Assembly (NCBI GenBank): GCA_020832135.1 | Contig: JAFIFG010000015.1 | Coordinates: 1-64,000 of the forward strand | Reading direction: 5' to 3' | Source of the DNA: Clostridiaceae bacterium | GTDB lineage: Bacteria; Bacillota; Clostridia; Peptostreptococcales; Natronincolaceae | Length of the DNA: 64,000 bases | Part shown: positions 38,068 through 45,717 of the stretch, one piece after another | Layout: each line of letters starts with the position of its first letter | Numbering within the stretch: the first letter of the stretch is position 1 | Made by a program: the position numbers and the translations under genes | Notes under the pieces: generated by a model | Seen by the model: the letters and a program-made list of their open reading frames with translations, nothing else | Told to the model about the DNA's origin: nothing | Databases searched by the model: none

Positions 38068-38868
38068 TTATTTTTTAAAAATAATGCTTACCAAAAGAAT
38101 TGAAACACCTGTTAGGGTAATGGTTGCCCCTGTTGGCAAATCAAATACCATGGATAAAAGTAACCCGCCAGTTGTTGTAATCATTCCAAAGAAAGATGTT
38201 AATATTAAAAGTTGAATAAGATTTTTGGCAAATCTACTGGCAGCCATAGCAGATAAAAGGATGAGGGCATCAATTAATAATGCACCAACTATTTTCATTG
38301 CAACACCAATAGCTAATCCTGTAAGAAACAAAAGTCCATTTCGAATACGTTTTGTAGGAACACCAAGCCACTCCGCCTGCTCCATATCATAAAATATCAG
38401 TTGAAGCTCCCTATAAAAAATAAAATAGGTTGCCACAATCACGGTTCCTAATATAGCAATAAACCACAGATCCATTCTTGTAAGGGTTAGAATACTACCA
38501 GTAAAAAGCCCAAAAACATCCAATGCTGGGACACCAGCTTTATAAAATAATAAAAATGCAAGAGCTATGGTTCCCGTCATAAAAAAGGCACCCGTTAATC
38601 CTGTGTCTAATTTTAGCTTGTCTGTTAATGGACCAAATAACAAGGAGCCTATAGCAATTGCCGCCATAGCAGCCGTCAATGGATTGGCTCCAAGGGCTAA
38701 ACCAATAGCACCTCCTAATAGGCCAAAATGCATTAATGCAAAGCGAATCGTTGTTAAGTTAAAAGTCGTTATTACAATCCCTAATAAAGACATGGTGCCA
38801 CCTGCAAGAAGAGAGGCAATAAATGCCCTTTGAAAAATGGGTACCTGTAAAAAATCAATCACTGTCAT
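38068..38868 (-). CDS. Metal ABC transporter permease, ZnuB/ABC-3 family
   Basis: A 266-aa membrane protein with about eight transmembrane helices, starting FLQVPIFQRAFIASLLAGG as in ZnuB-type permeases. The ATPase-coupling region includes WLGVPTKRIRNGLLFLTG. Its start overlaps the ATPase stop by 4 bp, showing it belongs to one transcript with it. Confidence 0.9.
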   Translation of the reverse strand: MTVIDFLQVPIFQRAFIASLLAGGTMSLLGIVITTFNLTTIRFALMHFGLLGGAIGLALGANPLTAAMAAIAIGSLLFGPLTDKLKLDTGLTGAFFMTGTIALAFLLFYKAGVPALDVFGLFTGSILTLTRMDLWFIAILGTVIVATYFIFYRELQLIFYDMEQAEWLGVPTKRIRNGLLFLTGLAIGVAMKIVGALLIDALILLSAMAASRFAKNLIQLLILTSFFGMITTTGGLLLSMVFDLPTGATITLTGVSILLVSIIFKK

Positions 38869-39566
38869 TGTACCATCTCCACATTCTTTAATATTTCTCC
38901 ATTCTTGAGATAGACCAGACGATCACTAATTGACTCAGCATGATGTTGATCATGACTAATCATTAATATAGAAAGATTGTATTGCTGACGGATGATATCA
39001 ATAGTTCTATCTAGTTTAGCTTGAGAGTCAATGTCCAGATGGGTAGTGGGTTCATCTAGAAGTAGGACTTGTGGTTTTCTTACTATCGCCCTAGCAATAT
39101 TGAGACGTTGACATTGTCCCCCTGATAACTCACGACAATCTTGGTGGATCATATGACTTAAATCAACGATTTCTAAAGTTTCTTCAACGATCTCCTTATC
39201 TTCTTTTGAGGGACGTTTTAAATAGGAAAAGGAGGTACCCCATCGTCCCAGTAAAACTGCATCAAATACACTTATGGGAAATTTACCCATGCTTTGTTTT
39301 TGAGGCACATATCCAATTTGTGATCGCAGCCATTGTTTATCTTTTCCTTTTGTAACATCACGTTCAAGAATTTTTATTTTCCCATCCATTATAGGTAATA
39401 GTTGCAGAATTCCTTTGAATAAAGTGGTCTTGCCAGCCCCATTTTCTCCTAATATAGACACAAATTCTCCTAGCTTAATGTTAAAATTAATATCCTTTAA
39501 AACAATGTGATGTCCATAACCCATTTTTAGTTTTGACAATTCAATAGCATAATGAGAACTTGACAT
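38865..39566 (-). CDS. Metal ABC transporter ATPase, ZnuC type
   Basis: A 233-aa ATPase with Walker A GENGAGKTT, signature ELSGGQCQRLNIARAI, Walker B VLLLDEPTTHLD and switch His in MISHDQHH. It lies 3 bp after the methyltransferase stop. No C-terminal regulatory domain is present. Confidence 0.92.
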   Translation of the reverse strand: MSSSHYAIELSKLKMGYGHHIVLKDINFNIKLGEFVSILGENGAGKTTLFKGILQLLPIMDGKIKILERDVTKGKDKQWLRSQIGYVPQKQSMGKFPISVFDAVLLGRWGTSFSYLKRPSKEDKEIVEETLEIVDLSHMIHQDCRELSGGQCQRLNIARAIVRKPQVLLLDEPTTHLDIDSQAKLDRTIDIIRQQYNLSILMISHDQHHAESISDRLVYLKNGEILKNVEMVQ

Positions 39567-39569
39567 AAG

Positions 39570-40199
39570 CTATAGTTCCTCTTTGCAAGCAATGATGCGA
39601 TATTTTTCTTCTACATCAATTGCCTCTTTTATATTAAAACCTACTTGAGTTAATTTTTCACATACTGTTCCAGCATCATCTAACATGTCTTTACTTAAAA
39701 CAGGATTAGGAGATTGGCTATGAATTCTATTAATATGCTCTCTACCAGAATAATGGTTAATTATAAACAACCCTTCTGGTTTTAAGATCCTATAGATTTC
39801 CTTTATGGCCTTATTAGGATCTTGAAAATGAGGATATGCATTATGACATAATACTCTATCTACAGAGTTACTCTTTAGAGGAATATGATGCACATCTCCA
39901 TGTATGATTTCTAATAGATTAGACTTTATTTTATCAGCATATTTCTCCTGAAGAATAGCCAGCATTTTAGAGGACAAATCTAGTGCAATCCATTTTCTCG
40001 GTTCCGCCTCAAATCCACTTTCAAGCAGTATTCCTGTACCTGCACCTATATCTACTACAATTTTACCTTTTATATCCGATGCCTCCATTAATTCATCTAG
40101 GGGCATTGTATGATCCCCTTCAATAATTTTTTCCCATCGGTTAGATAATTCATCAAATATATTTTCTCTAGTTTTATCAAATACAGCTGTACTACTCAT
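39570..40199 (-). CDS. Class I SAM-dependent methyltransferase of the Znu-type cluster
   Basis: A 209-aa methyltransferase with motif I VVDIGAGTGILLE and motif II IALDLSSKML, plus IPLKSNSVDRVLCHNAYPH of the Methyltransf_11 fold. A good AGGAGG precedes the start. It lies between the FmdE-like gene and the ATPase. It is the third class I methyltransferase tied to an ABC importer in this window, though the three are not close in sequence. Confidence 0.85.
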   Translation of the reverse strand: MSSTAVFDKTRENIFDELSNRWEKIIEGDHTMPLDELMEASDIKGKIVVDIGAGTGILLESGFEAEPRKWIALDLSSKMLAILQEKYADKIKSNLLEIIHGDVHHIPLKSNSVDRVLCHNAYPHFQDPNKAIKEIYRILKPEGLFIINHYSGREHINRIHSQSPNPVLSKDMLDDAGTVCEKLTQVGFNIKEAIDVEEKYRIIACKEEL

Positions 40200-40229
40200 T
40201 TCCTATACCTCCTTTAAAGAATTTTTATA

Positions 40230-40290
40230 AAAACAAAAGCCACAAAAACACTTCCTGCTTCAGCAAAGAATGTGCCTTCATGGCTTTATT
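40230..40290 (-). terminator. AYGAA-hairpin element, copy e, between fmdE and the methyltransferase
   Basis: Minus-strand AAAGCCATGAAGGCAC pairs over 16 positions (with G-U) with GTGTTTTTGTGGCTTT, then runs into T-rich sequence. This is a strong attenuator or terminator within the operon. The 5' arm also folds locally as GCC-ATGAA-GGC. Confidence 0.65.
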
Positions 40291-40312
40291 AAGCAAATAT
40301 CAATAATTAGTG

Positions 40313-40837
40313 TTACAATTCCCTAGAATAATCTTGAAAACAATCTAAACAAACCCTCTTCCCCTCCATCAAACGAATCTTATGTTCAGGGGCTCCTTCT
40401 TCACATCTTTCACACACAATCGTAGTAAAAATCCTCGCTTTTTCTGGTAATTGAAAATTAGGTGTTTTAAATTCAAAAATCTCTTCTATTGGTGCCTCTA
40501 GTAAGTAGGCTTGTCTCTCTCCTCTGTTCATTTCCTTGTCAGAGGGTTTCAATACAATTCTCATGCTTTCCCCAGTAGTACGGTTAAAGAAACTAAAGGC
40601 TTGTTTTCCGGTGCCACGATAAATAAGGTTTCCCTTTCCAAAGCTACAACCCAACAATAATTGAATCGCATCTACTCCACAAGCATCATTTTCCGTCACG
40701 CATACTATATCTTCATCCTTTGAAAATCCAACCTTTAGTTTTTCTTTGGCCGCCTCACAGGCTTTATAGCCAATAGCTAAGCCAGGGCACTCATGTCCAT
40801 GAAACTCCACTGCTTTTTCCCATAATTGTTTATCCAT
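40313..40837 (-). CDS. FmdE-family protein with C-terminal zinc ribbon
   Basis: A 174-aa cytoplasmic protein. The FmdE domain begins EFHGHECPGLAIGYKA and contains CVTENDACGVDAIQ. A C-terminal zinc finger has the spacing CERC...CLDC. FmdE was named after formylmethanofuran dehydrogenase, but in bacteria the domain is often linked to molybdate/tungstate or other metal genes and its reaction is unknown. It has its own promoter and a structured leader. Two decayed copies of its 5' end exist in the window (near 3.0 and 41.07 kb). Confidence 0.88.
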   Translation of the reverse strand: MDKQLWEKAVEFHGHECPGLAIGYKACEAAKEKLKVGFSKDEDIVCVTENDACGVDAIQLLLGCSFGKGNLIYRGTGKQAFSFFNRTTGESMRIVLKPSDKEMNRGERQAYLLEAPIEEIFEFKTPNFQLPEKARIFTTIVCERCEEGAPEHKIRLMEGKRVCLDCFQDYSREL

Positions 40838-40861
40838 TTGTCATCCTCCTCAAAAAATTAA

Positions 40862-40938
40862 TAAAGTCATGGAATACAGTTATAGTCTTTAGAACAACCT
40901 TCATGGTTGAAATATAGCTAGTTCGTCTTCATGACTTA
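40862..40938 (-). promoter_or_regulatory. AYGAA-hairpin element, copy f, in the fmdE leader
   Basis: Two hairpins, GTC-ATGAA-GAC and CAACC-ATGAA-GGTTG, lie between outer arms AAGTCATG and CATGACTT, and a T-rich stretch and the fmdE ribosome binding site follow at once. The outer helix would sit just before the ribosome site, so control of termination or translation is possible. Confidence 0.55.
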
Positions 40939-40987
40939 GGATTTATTATAATTTTTATAAAATTTATATCTTTTACTTTATAATATT

Positions 40988-41016
40988 ATAGTAGTATATT
41001 TTTCCAACATTGTCAA
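40988..41016 (-). promoter_or_regulatory. Promoter of the fmdE operon
   Basis: Minus-strand TTGACA (41011-41016), a 17-nt spacer and TACTAT (40988-40993), with TATAAT overlapping 3 nt further on. It gives a leader of about 140 nt containing hairpin element f. Confidence 0.7.
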
Positions 41017-41044
41017 GTTTTTACCAAACTATTTGTATTATAAT

Positions 41045-41075
41045 CTTTCATCAATACTTTCCCAACTATGATCAT
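41045..41075 (-). pseudogene. Decayed fmdE-like 5' end, second remnant
   Basis: Minus-strand sequence after hairpin H copy 2 (TTTTTTGAGGA..GATGAT...GGGAAAGTAT) aligns with the remnant at 2998-3048 and with the intact fmdE start, but has no usable frame. With the hairpin it marks an old duplicate of the fmdE leader. Confidence 0.4.
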
Positions 41076-41093
41076 CTTTTCCTCAAAAAATAA

Positions 41094-41135
41094 CTATTCA
41101 TTAAGCTGCTAGGGGGTAACAAGCTTAATGAATAG
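41094..41135 (-). other. Conserved hairpin H, copy 2
   Basis: A perfect 14-bp stem (CTATTCATTAAGCT / AGCTTAATGAATAG) closes the loop TGTTACCCCCTAGC on the minus strand. Same loop as copy 1 at 3073-3114, with compensating stem changes. Followed by a decayed fmdE-like start. Confidence 0.55.
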
Positions 41136-41181
41136 AGGGAGTTAGTTCTATTATGAAATTTTGTAAAGATAAGTTTGTATA

Positions 41182-41257
41182 AAATAAAAAACCACAAAAG
41201 TTATATCTATAACCTTCATGGCTTTGAATTTTCTCTATTGTCTTCATGACAACAATT
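41182..41257 (-). terminator. AYGAA-hairpin element, copy g, after alr
   Basis: Minus strand: hairpin TTGTC-ATGAA-GACAA, then AAAGCCATGAAGGTTATA pairing over about 18 positions with TATAACTTTTGTGGTTTT, then a T-run. It stands just past the alr stop and probably terminates it. Confidence 0.7.
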
Positions 41258-41334
41258 TGATATGTATTTAACATTTATTAATTAAAATATAACTTATTTG
41301 CATATACTTGTCAATATGTTTTTGAAATTTTTTT

Positions 41335-42501
41335 TTAAAGCTCTAACATATAATCTGTAACATTAAAGATTCTATTATTTTTAAAATATACCCTAGGAAT
41401 TCGTTTATTCATCATCACCATCACTCCGGCAGGAATAGTTGAAGCTTTTTCTGCAACCTCTTCTATAGTGATGTTTTCTTTGCCATCTGAACCAATCAAA
41501 GTTACTATGTCTCCTCTTTTTACATCTAGCCCCGTTACATCAATCATGCATTGGTCCATACACAGCCCACCTACTATAGGAGCCTTTGTTCCAGCTGCAA
41601 TTACCTCTCCCTTTCCTGTTAAAAGTCTACTAAATCCATCGGCATATCCTAAAGGTAAAGTAGCTATTTTCCTTTTATTATGGCACTCATAGGTTAATCC
41701 ATATCCTATTTTTTCTCCTTCTTGTATTTCTTTTACATAAGATATCTCTGTTCTTAGACTCATAACAGGCTTTAACTTTATGATAGCATTATTGGTAGAT
41801 TCTCCAGGATAAACTCCATATAATATTATACCAGGTCTAACCATATTAAAGTTCATATCTGGCAGATCCAATATAGCAGCACTATTAGCAATATGTTTTA
41901 TTGGTATATTGATGCCTCTTTTTTCTAATTGATTGCATACATAGTTAAATTTTTCAACCTGCTGATAGGTGAAGGTTTTATCTGCTTCATCAGCACTGGC
42001 AAAATGTGAGAATATACCTTCCACAAACATATTTGGAAGACTACATATTTTCTCCAGTATATCTATAGATGCTGGCTTAGGTGTAAACCCTAATCTATTC
42101 ATTCCTGTTTCAATTTTTAGATGTACCTTAATCTCTTTGTTATTCTGTTTTGCAATATCTGAAAATAATTGTGCTTGTTCACCCTCATAAATAGTCTGTG
42201 TAATGCCATAATTGATTACATCTTCCGCTAAATGATCTGGTGTATATCCTAACACTAAAATATCAATAGTATCAAAGGTCTTTCTTAGATGAATAGCCTC
42301 AGATAAATTGGCAACAGCAAATTTGTTTACTCCATTTTCCATTAATGTTTTAGCTATTAAAATTGCCCCATGCTGATATGCATCAGCCTTAAGAATCGCC
42401 ATTATATCTGTGCCATGCTTTACAATCCTTCTGATCTCTCTATAATTATTGCTTAATTTGTCAAGATCAATTTCTAACCATGTTGGCCTTGTAATTTTCA
42501 C
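41335..42501 (-). CDS. alr: Alanine racemase
   Basis: A 388-aa PLP enzyme interconverting L- and D-alanine for peptidoglycan. The PLP lysine is Lys38 in MAILKADAYQHG (family norm KADAYGHG, here Gln for Gly). The C-terminal beta domain includes KIGYGLTYECHNKRKIATLPLG with the catalytic-Tyr region and MDQCMIDVTG. It is monocistronic, with a terminator before it and hairpin element g after it. Confidence 0.95.
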   Translation of the reverse strand: MKITRPTWLEIDLDKLSNNYREIRRIVKHGTDIMAILKADAYQHGAILIAKTLMENGVNKFAVANLSEAIHLRKTFDTIDILVLGYTPDHLAEDVINYGITQTIYEGEQAQLFSDIAKQNNKEIKVHLKIETGMNRLGFTPKPASIDILEKICSLPNMFVEGIFSHFASADEADKTFTYQQVEKFNYVCNQLEKRGINIPIKHIANSAAILDLPDMNFNMVRPGIILYGVYPGESTNNAIIKLKPVMSLRTEISYVKEIQEGEKIGYGLTYECHNKRKIATLPLGYADGFSRLLTGKGEVIAAGTKAPIVGGLCMDQCMIDVTGLDVKRGDIVTLIGSDGKENITIEEVAEKASTIPAGVMVMMNKRIPRVYFKNNRIFNVTDYMLEL

Positions 42502-42598
42502 TAACTATCACCACCCCTTTTTTAAAAAGTCTTAAATATAGGGTAATATATCGCAGATCAAGTGTCAATATATTCTTAAAATTCATTTTTTATTTTCT

Positions 42599-42638
42599 AA
42601 AAAAACCCATAGTAGTCTATTCTACCATGGGTTTTTTT
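42599..42638 (-). terminator. Terminator of the activase operon
   Basis: Minus-strand AAACCCATGGTAG and CTACTATGGGTTT pair around a short loop and end in seven T residues, immediately after the activase gene stop. Confidence 0.85.
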
Positions 42639-43621
42639 TATGCTAATTTCTCTACTCCACTTTTCAAAGCATTATTCCACTTGCCACATTTATCTCCCCA
42701 ACGGGCCATTACTGTTCCGTCTCTCAGGATCTCTATAACCTCGCATAGGTTAGAACAGTCTTTACACTCCATGCCCTTTACATTATATCCTGAATTAATG
42801 ATATCAAAGCCTTTAAAGTTAGTTTGAGGATTTTTAACTGCATGCTCCTTTGCCAATAGACAGCAGCCTATAGCCCCCATTACTTCATGATGAGGTGGTA
42901 CAAATACTTCTTGACCTAAGGCTTCTTCAAAGGATTTCATAATACCTGCATTAGCAGCTACACCACCTTGAAATACTACTGGTCCTAAGATCTCTTTACC
43001 TTTTGCTAAGTTGTTTAAAAAGTTTCTTACTAAGGCATCACATAACCCCTTAATGATATCCTCTTGGTTATGTCCTAGCTGTTGCTTGTGAATCATATCA
43101 GATTCTGCAAAAACAGCACATCTCCCAGCAATCCTTACAGCATTTTCAGATTTAAGAGCTAATTCACCAAAGTCTTGAATTGCTATATCCATACGGGCTG
43201 CTTGACGGTCTAAAAAAGAACCTGTTCCGGCAGCACATACAGTATTCATGGCAAAATCACTAATGATACCATCCCTTAATAGGATAATTTTAGAATCTTG
43301 TCCACCTATTTCTATAATGGTTTTAACTCCATCTACAAAATTCAGAGCTGCAATACCGTGGGCAGTAATTTCATTTTTTACTACGTCTCCACCTACGATC
43401 ATAGAAGCTAAATTTCTACCACTTCCTGTAGCACCTACTCCTTTTACTTTTATTTCTTCATTTACCTCTTTCTTTATTTCCTTCAAACCCCTTTGTATGG
43501 CTTCTATTGGCCTACCCTGGGTTTTTGTATATATTTTCCCTAATATTTCTTTATCATCATTCATAAGTACAATATTTGTACTTACGGAACCTACATCAAT
43601 ACCTAAGTAGCAATTCTGCAT
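42638..43621 (-). CDS. 2-hydroxyacyl-CoA dehydratase activase family ATPase (HgdC/BadF type)
   Basis: A 327-aa ASKHA-fold ATPase: phosphate-1 motif LGIDVGSVSTNIVLM, GGQDSKIILL, and the two family cysteines that hold a [4Fe-4S] cluster at the dimer interface (NTVCAAGTGSF and AGRCAVFAESD). Archetypal members inject an electron into the dehydratase. Here the partners are two related proteins upstream (26-bp overlap with the next), and no obvious dehydratase alpha/beta pair is present, so the client is unknown. The C-terminus has extra cysteines (CKDCSNLC). Confidence 0.9.
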   Translation of the reverse strand: MQNCYLGIDVGSVSTNIVLMNDDKEILGKIYTKTQGRPIEAIQRGLKEIKKEVNEEIKVKGVGATGSGRNLASMIVGGDVVKNEITAHGIAALNFVDGVKTIIEIGGQDSKIILLRDGIISDFAMNTVCAAGTGSFLDRQAARMDIAIQDFGELALKSENAVRIAGRCAVFAESDMIHKQQLGHNQEDIIKGLCDALVRNFLNNLAKGKEILGPVVFQGGVAANAGIMKSFEEALGQEVFVPPHHEVMGAIGCCLLAKEHAVKNPQTNFKGFDIINSGYNVKGMECKDCSNLCEVIEILRDGTVMARWGDKCGKWNNALKSGVEKLA

Positions 43622-44705
43622 TTTCTTGTTTCTCCTTTCTTCGTCTTAAAAGATCTATAAAGGCTTCAAGTCTAGTAGTATACCCCGCCTCTCCTGTCAT
43701 TTCATCAACGATTAAGCAAAGGTAAGGAATATTATAATCCTTTTCTACTGTAGGCATAATACTTTGTGCTACAATTTCTGGCATACAGGTTAAGGGATAA
43801 ATCTGAATAACTCCATCAAAACCTCTTTCGGCATATCGTATGGAATGACCTATGGTTTCCCTAGCATGTCCTCCGATCATGGTTTTCAAGTAGGGTTTTG
43901 CTGCTTTTCTCGTCTTTCCCTCCATTGTGAGTTTTAATGGACTTAAAAACAAGTGCTCCGTAAGCCAATGGCTTATTTTTAAAGACCTTTCAATTTCCAC
44001 ACCCATTTCCCCTAGTTTTTTATCTACATTTAAATTTACAAAAGGTTCTAAAATGGTATAGATCTCACCTACAATTCCAACCTTTAATACTTCTCTATTT
44101 GGGTCTTCTTCTATAGCGAGAATTTGTTTTCTTGTTTTCTCAATTAATTGTGATGTTTCCCTATAGCCCCGAACCTTTCTTACTTCCTTATGAAACTCAT
44201 CATAATATAGATCTACTTCCCCCATTTGCTTTTGTCTAGGTCTTTTATATAGGGCAGCATCATCCAAAGCATCTACTTGATATAAAATCCTCACCGCTCT
44301 AGATAGGGCATTAAGAATTTTAATAGGATTTTTCGTTTGTGCTAATTTAAAGATACTATTTATAAAGGTTTTGTAATCTCCTTGTGGTGGGTCAAATAAA
44401 ATTACTTCCATCTCATGGCCTAATTCCTTTAATATTTCTTTTTCTAATATAGAATAATATCCAAATCTGCAGGGACCACAGCTTCCAGAAAAGACAATGG
44501 TATCTGCCCCTTGTTTAATAGTTTCCATAAAGTTGCCTATATTTACCTTAAGGGGGAGACATATGGATTCTGGTGAATACTGTGTTCCAATACTTAATGT
44601 ATCATTACTACATTGGGGGGGTACCGCAATCTCCAATCCAAATTCCTCTAATAAAGTTTTTGTTGCAACATATTGATTACCCATGTGTGGAAAGGTTACC
44701 TTCAT
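43596..44705 (-). CDS. Activase-associated protein (DUF2229/dehydratase-like)
   Basis: A 369-aa protein beginning KVTFPHMGNQYVATKTLLEE, with cysteines in ESICLPLKVNIGNFM and SGSCGPCRFGYY, and a C-terminus with YPLTCMPEIVAQSIMPTVEK and DEMTGEAGYTTRLEAF. It belongs to the family found fused to or beside HgdC-type activases. It overlaps both neighbours, so three related genes form one unit. Confidence 0.82.
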   Translation of the reverse strand: MKVTFPHMGNQYVATKTLLEEFGLEIAVPPQCSNDTLSIGTQYSPESICLPLKVNIGNFMETIKQGADTIVFSGSCGPCRFGYYSILEKEILKELGHEMEVILFDPPQGDYKTFINSIFKLAQTKNPIKILNALSRAVRILYQVDALDDAALYKRPRQKQMGEVDLYYDEFHKEVRKVRGYRETSQLIEKTRKQILAIEEDPNREVLKVGIVGEIYTILEPFVNLNVDKKLGEMGVEIERSLKISHWLTEHLFLSPLKLTMEGKTRKAAKPYLKTMIGGHARETIGHSIRYAERGFDGVIQIYPLTCMPEIVAQSIMPTVEKDYNIPYLCLIVDEMTGEAGYTTRLEAFIDLLRRRKEKQENAELLLRY

Positions 44706-45657
44706 TTCTTTTCCTCCATTCCAGCATGTCTGTAAAGGCCTCCAACCTCGTATTTACTCCTGCTTCTCCAGTATGTTCATCTACTGTAATTAATAAAAAT
44801 GGTAATCTTCCTTTTTTCCGAGCCTTTCTCTCTATCAAATCCACTATAATGGAATCAATTCCACATCCAAAGGAAGACAGATATACCATACCATCAATAT
44901 TCTTTTCTTCTATTAAATACATAGCTGTCCCTAATAATTTTCTTCCATAACTCCAGAACATTTTCTTCTCAAGGGTTGATGCATGTTGATTTACAACCTT
45001 ATAATCCATCATTTCTGGAGTTACTATATTAATGCCATTTTCCTTTAATTTATTAATTAAACCCATGGAGCCATATTTATCGTATATATTGTAGGAGTGC
45101 CCCATAACAGCAATAGTTATATCTGATTGTTTTTTTTCTTTACTATTTAACTGACCATCTATGGGAAAACTACCCTCTTTAATTTCACTTTTATAGACTT
45201 CATACTCCTTCAATGCCTTTTCATAAGCTCGTTTTATCTTGATAGGATTTTTTGTTACATAACTCCCAAAATTATAAATAGTCTTTTTAAGACTATTTCT
45301 TGATTTGTTAAAATTAATTTCCGTATCAATAAGAGGTGGTAAGTCTTTAATAGAATGATTCACCATTTCTGGAAGTCCACAAAATTTAGGGCAGATATAT
45401 TCCCTTTTATATACACTCATCATTTTGGGTACAAATATGTAATCCACCTTATCCTTCAAGTCAAAAACATGTCCGTGAAATATCTTCACTGGTAGACAAG
45501 CTTCATCCACAGTATTTTTCACACCTGTATCTAATATTTGTTTATTTGTAGGATTAGATAGGACTACCTCAGCTCCTAATTCTTCATAAAAGGTTTTCCA
45601 TAAGGGATAATAGTCATAAAACCATAATCCTCTTGGTATACCTATCTTGACTGTCAT
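44677..45657 (-). CDS. Activase-associated protein, DUF2229 type
   Basis: A 326-aa protein starting KIGIPRGLWFYDYYPLWKTF, with DEACLPVKIFHGHV and the shared C-terminal LLITVDEHTGEAGVNTRLEAF. It is the first gene of the three-gene activase unit. The corresponding Cys-containing motifs are kept, suggesting iron-sulfur binding. The substrate is unknown. Confidence 0.82.
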   Translation of the reverse strand: MTVKIGIPRGLWFYDYYPLWKTFYEELGAEVVLSNPTNKQILDTGVKNTVDEACLPVKIFHGHVFDLKDKVDYIFVPKMMSVYKREYICPKFCGLPEMVNHSIKDLPPLIDTEINFNKSRNSLKKTIYNFGSYVTKNPIKIKRAYEKALKEYEVYKSEIKEGSFPIDGQLNSKEKKQSDITIAVMGHSYNIYDKYGSMGLINKLKENGINIVTPEMMDYKVVNQHASTLEKKMFWSYGRKLLGTAMYLIEEKNIDGMVYLSSFGCGIDSIIVDLIERKARKKGRLPFLLITVDEHTGEAGVNTRLEAFTDMLEWRKRNEGNLSTHG

Positions 45658-45717
45658 ATTATTCCTCCCTTCAACATCTGTATATTATGAACAAAAGGCT
45701 AAATTTGTATACCTCCT

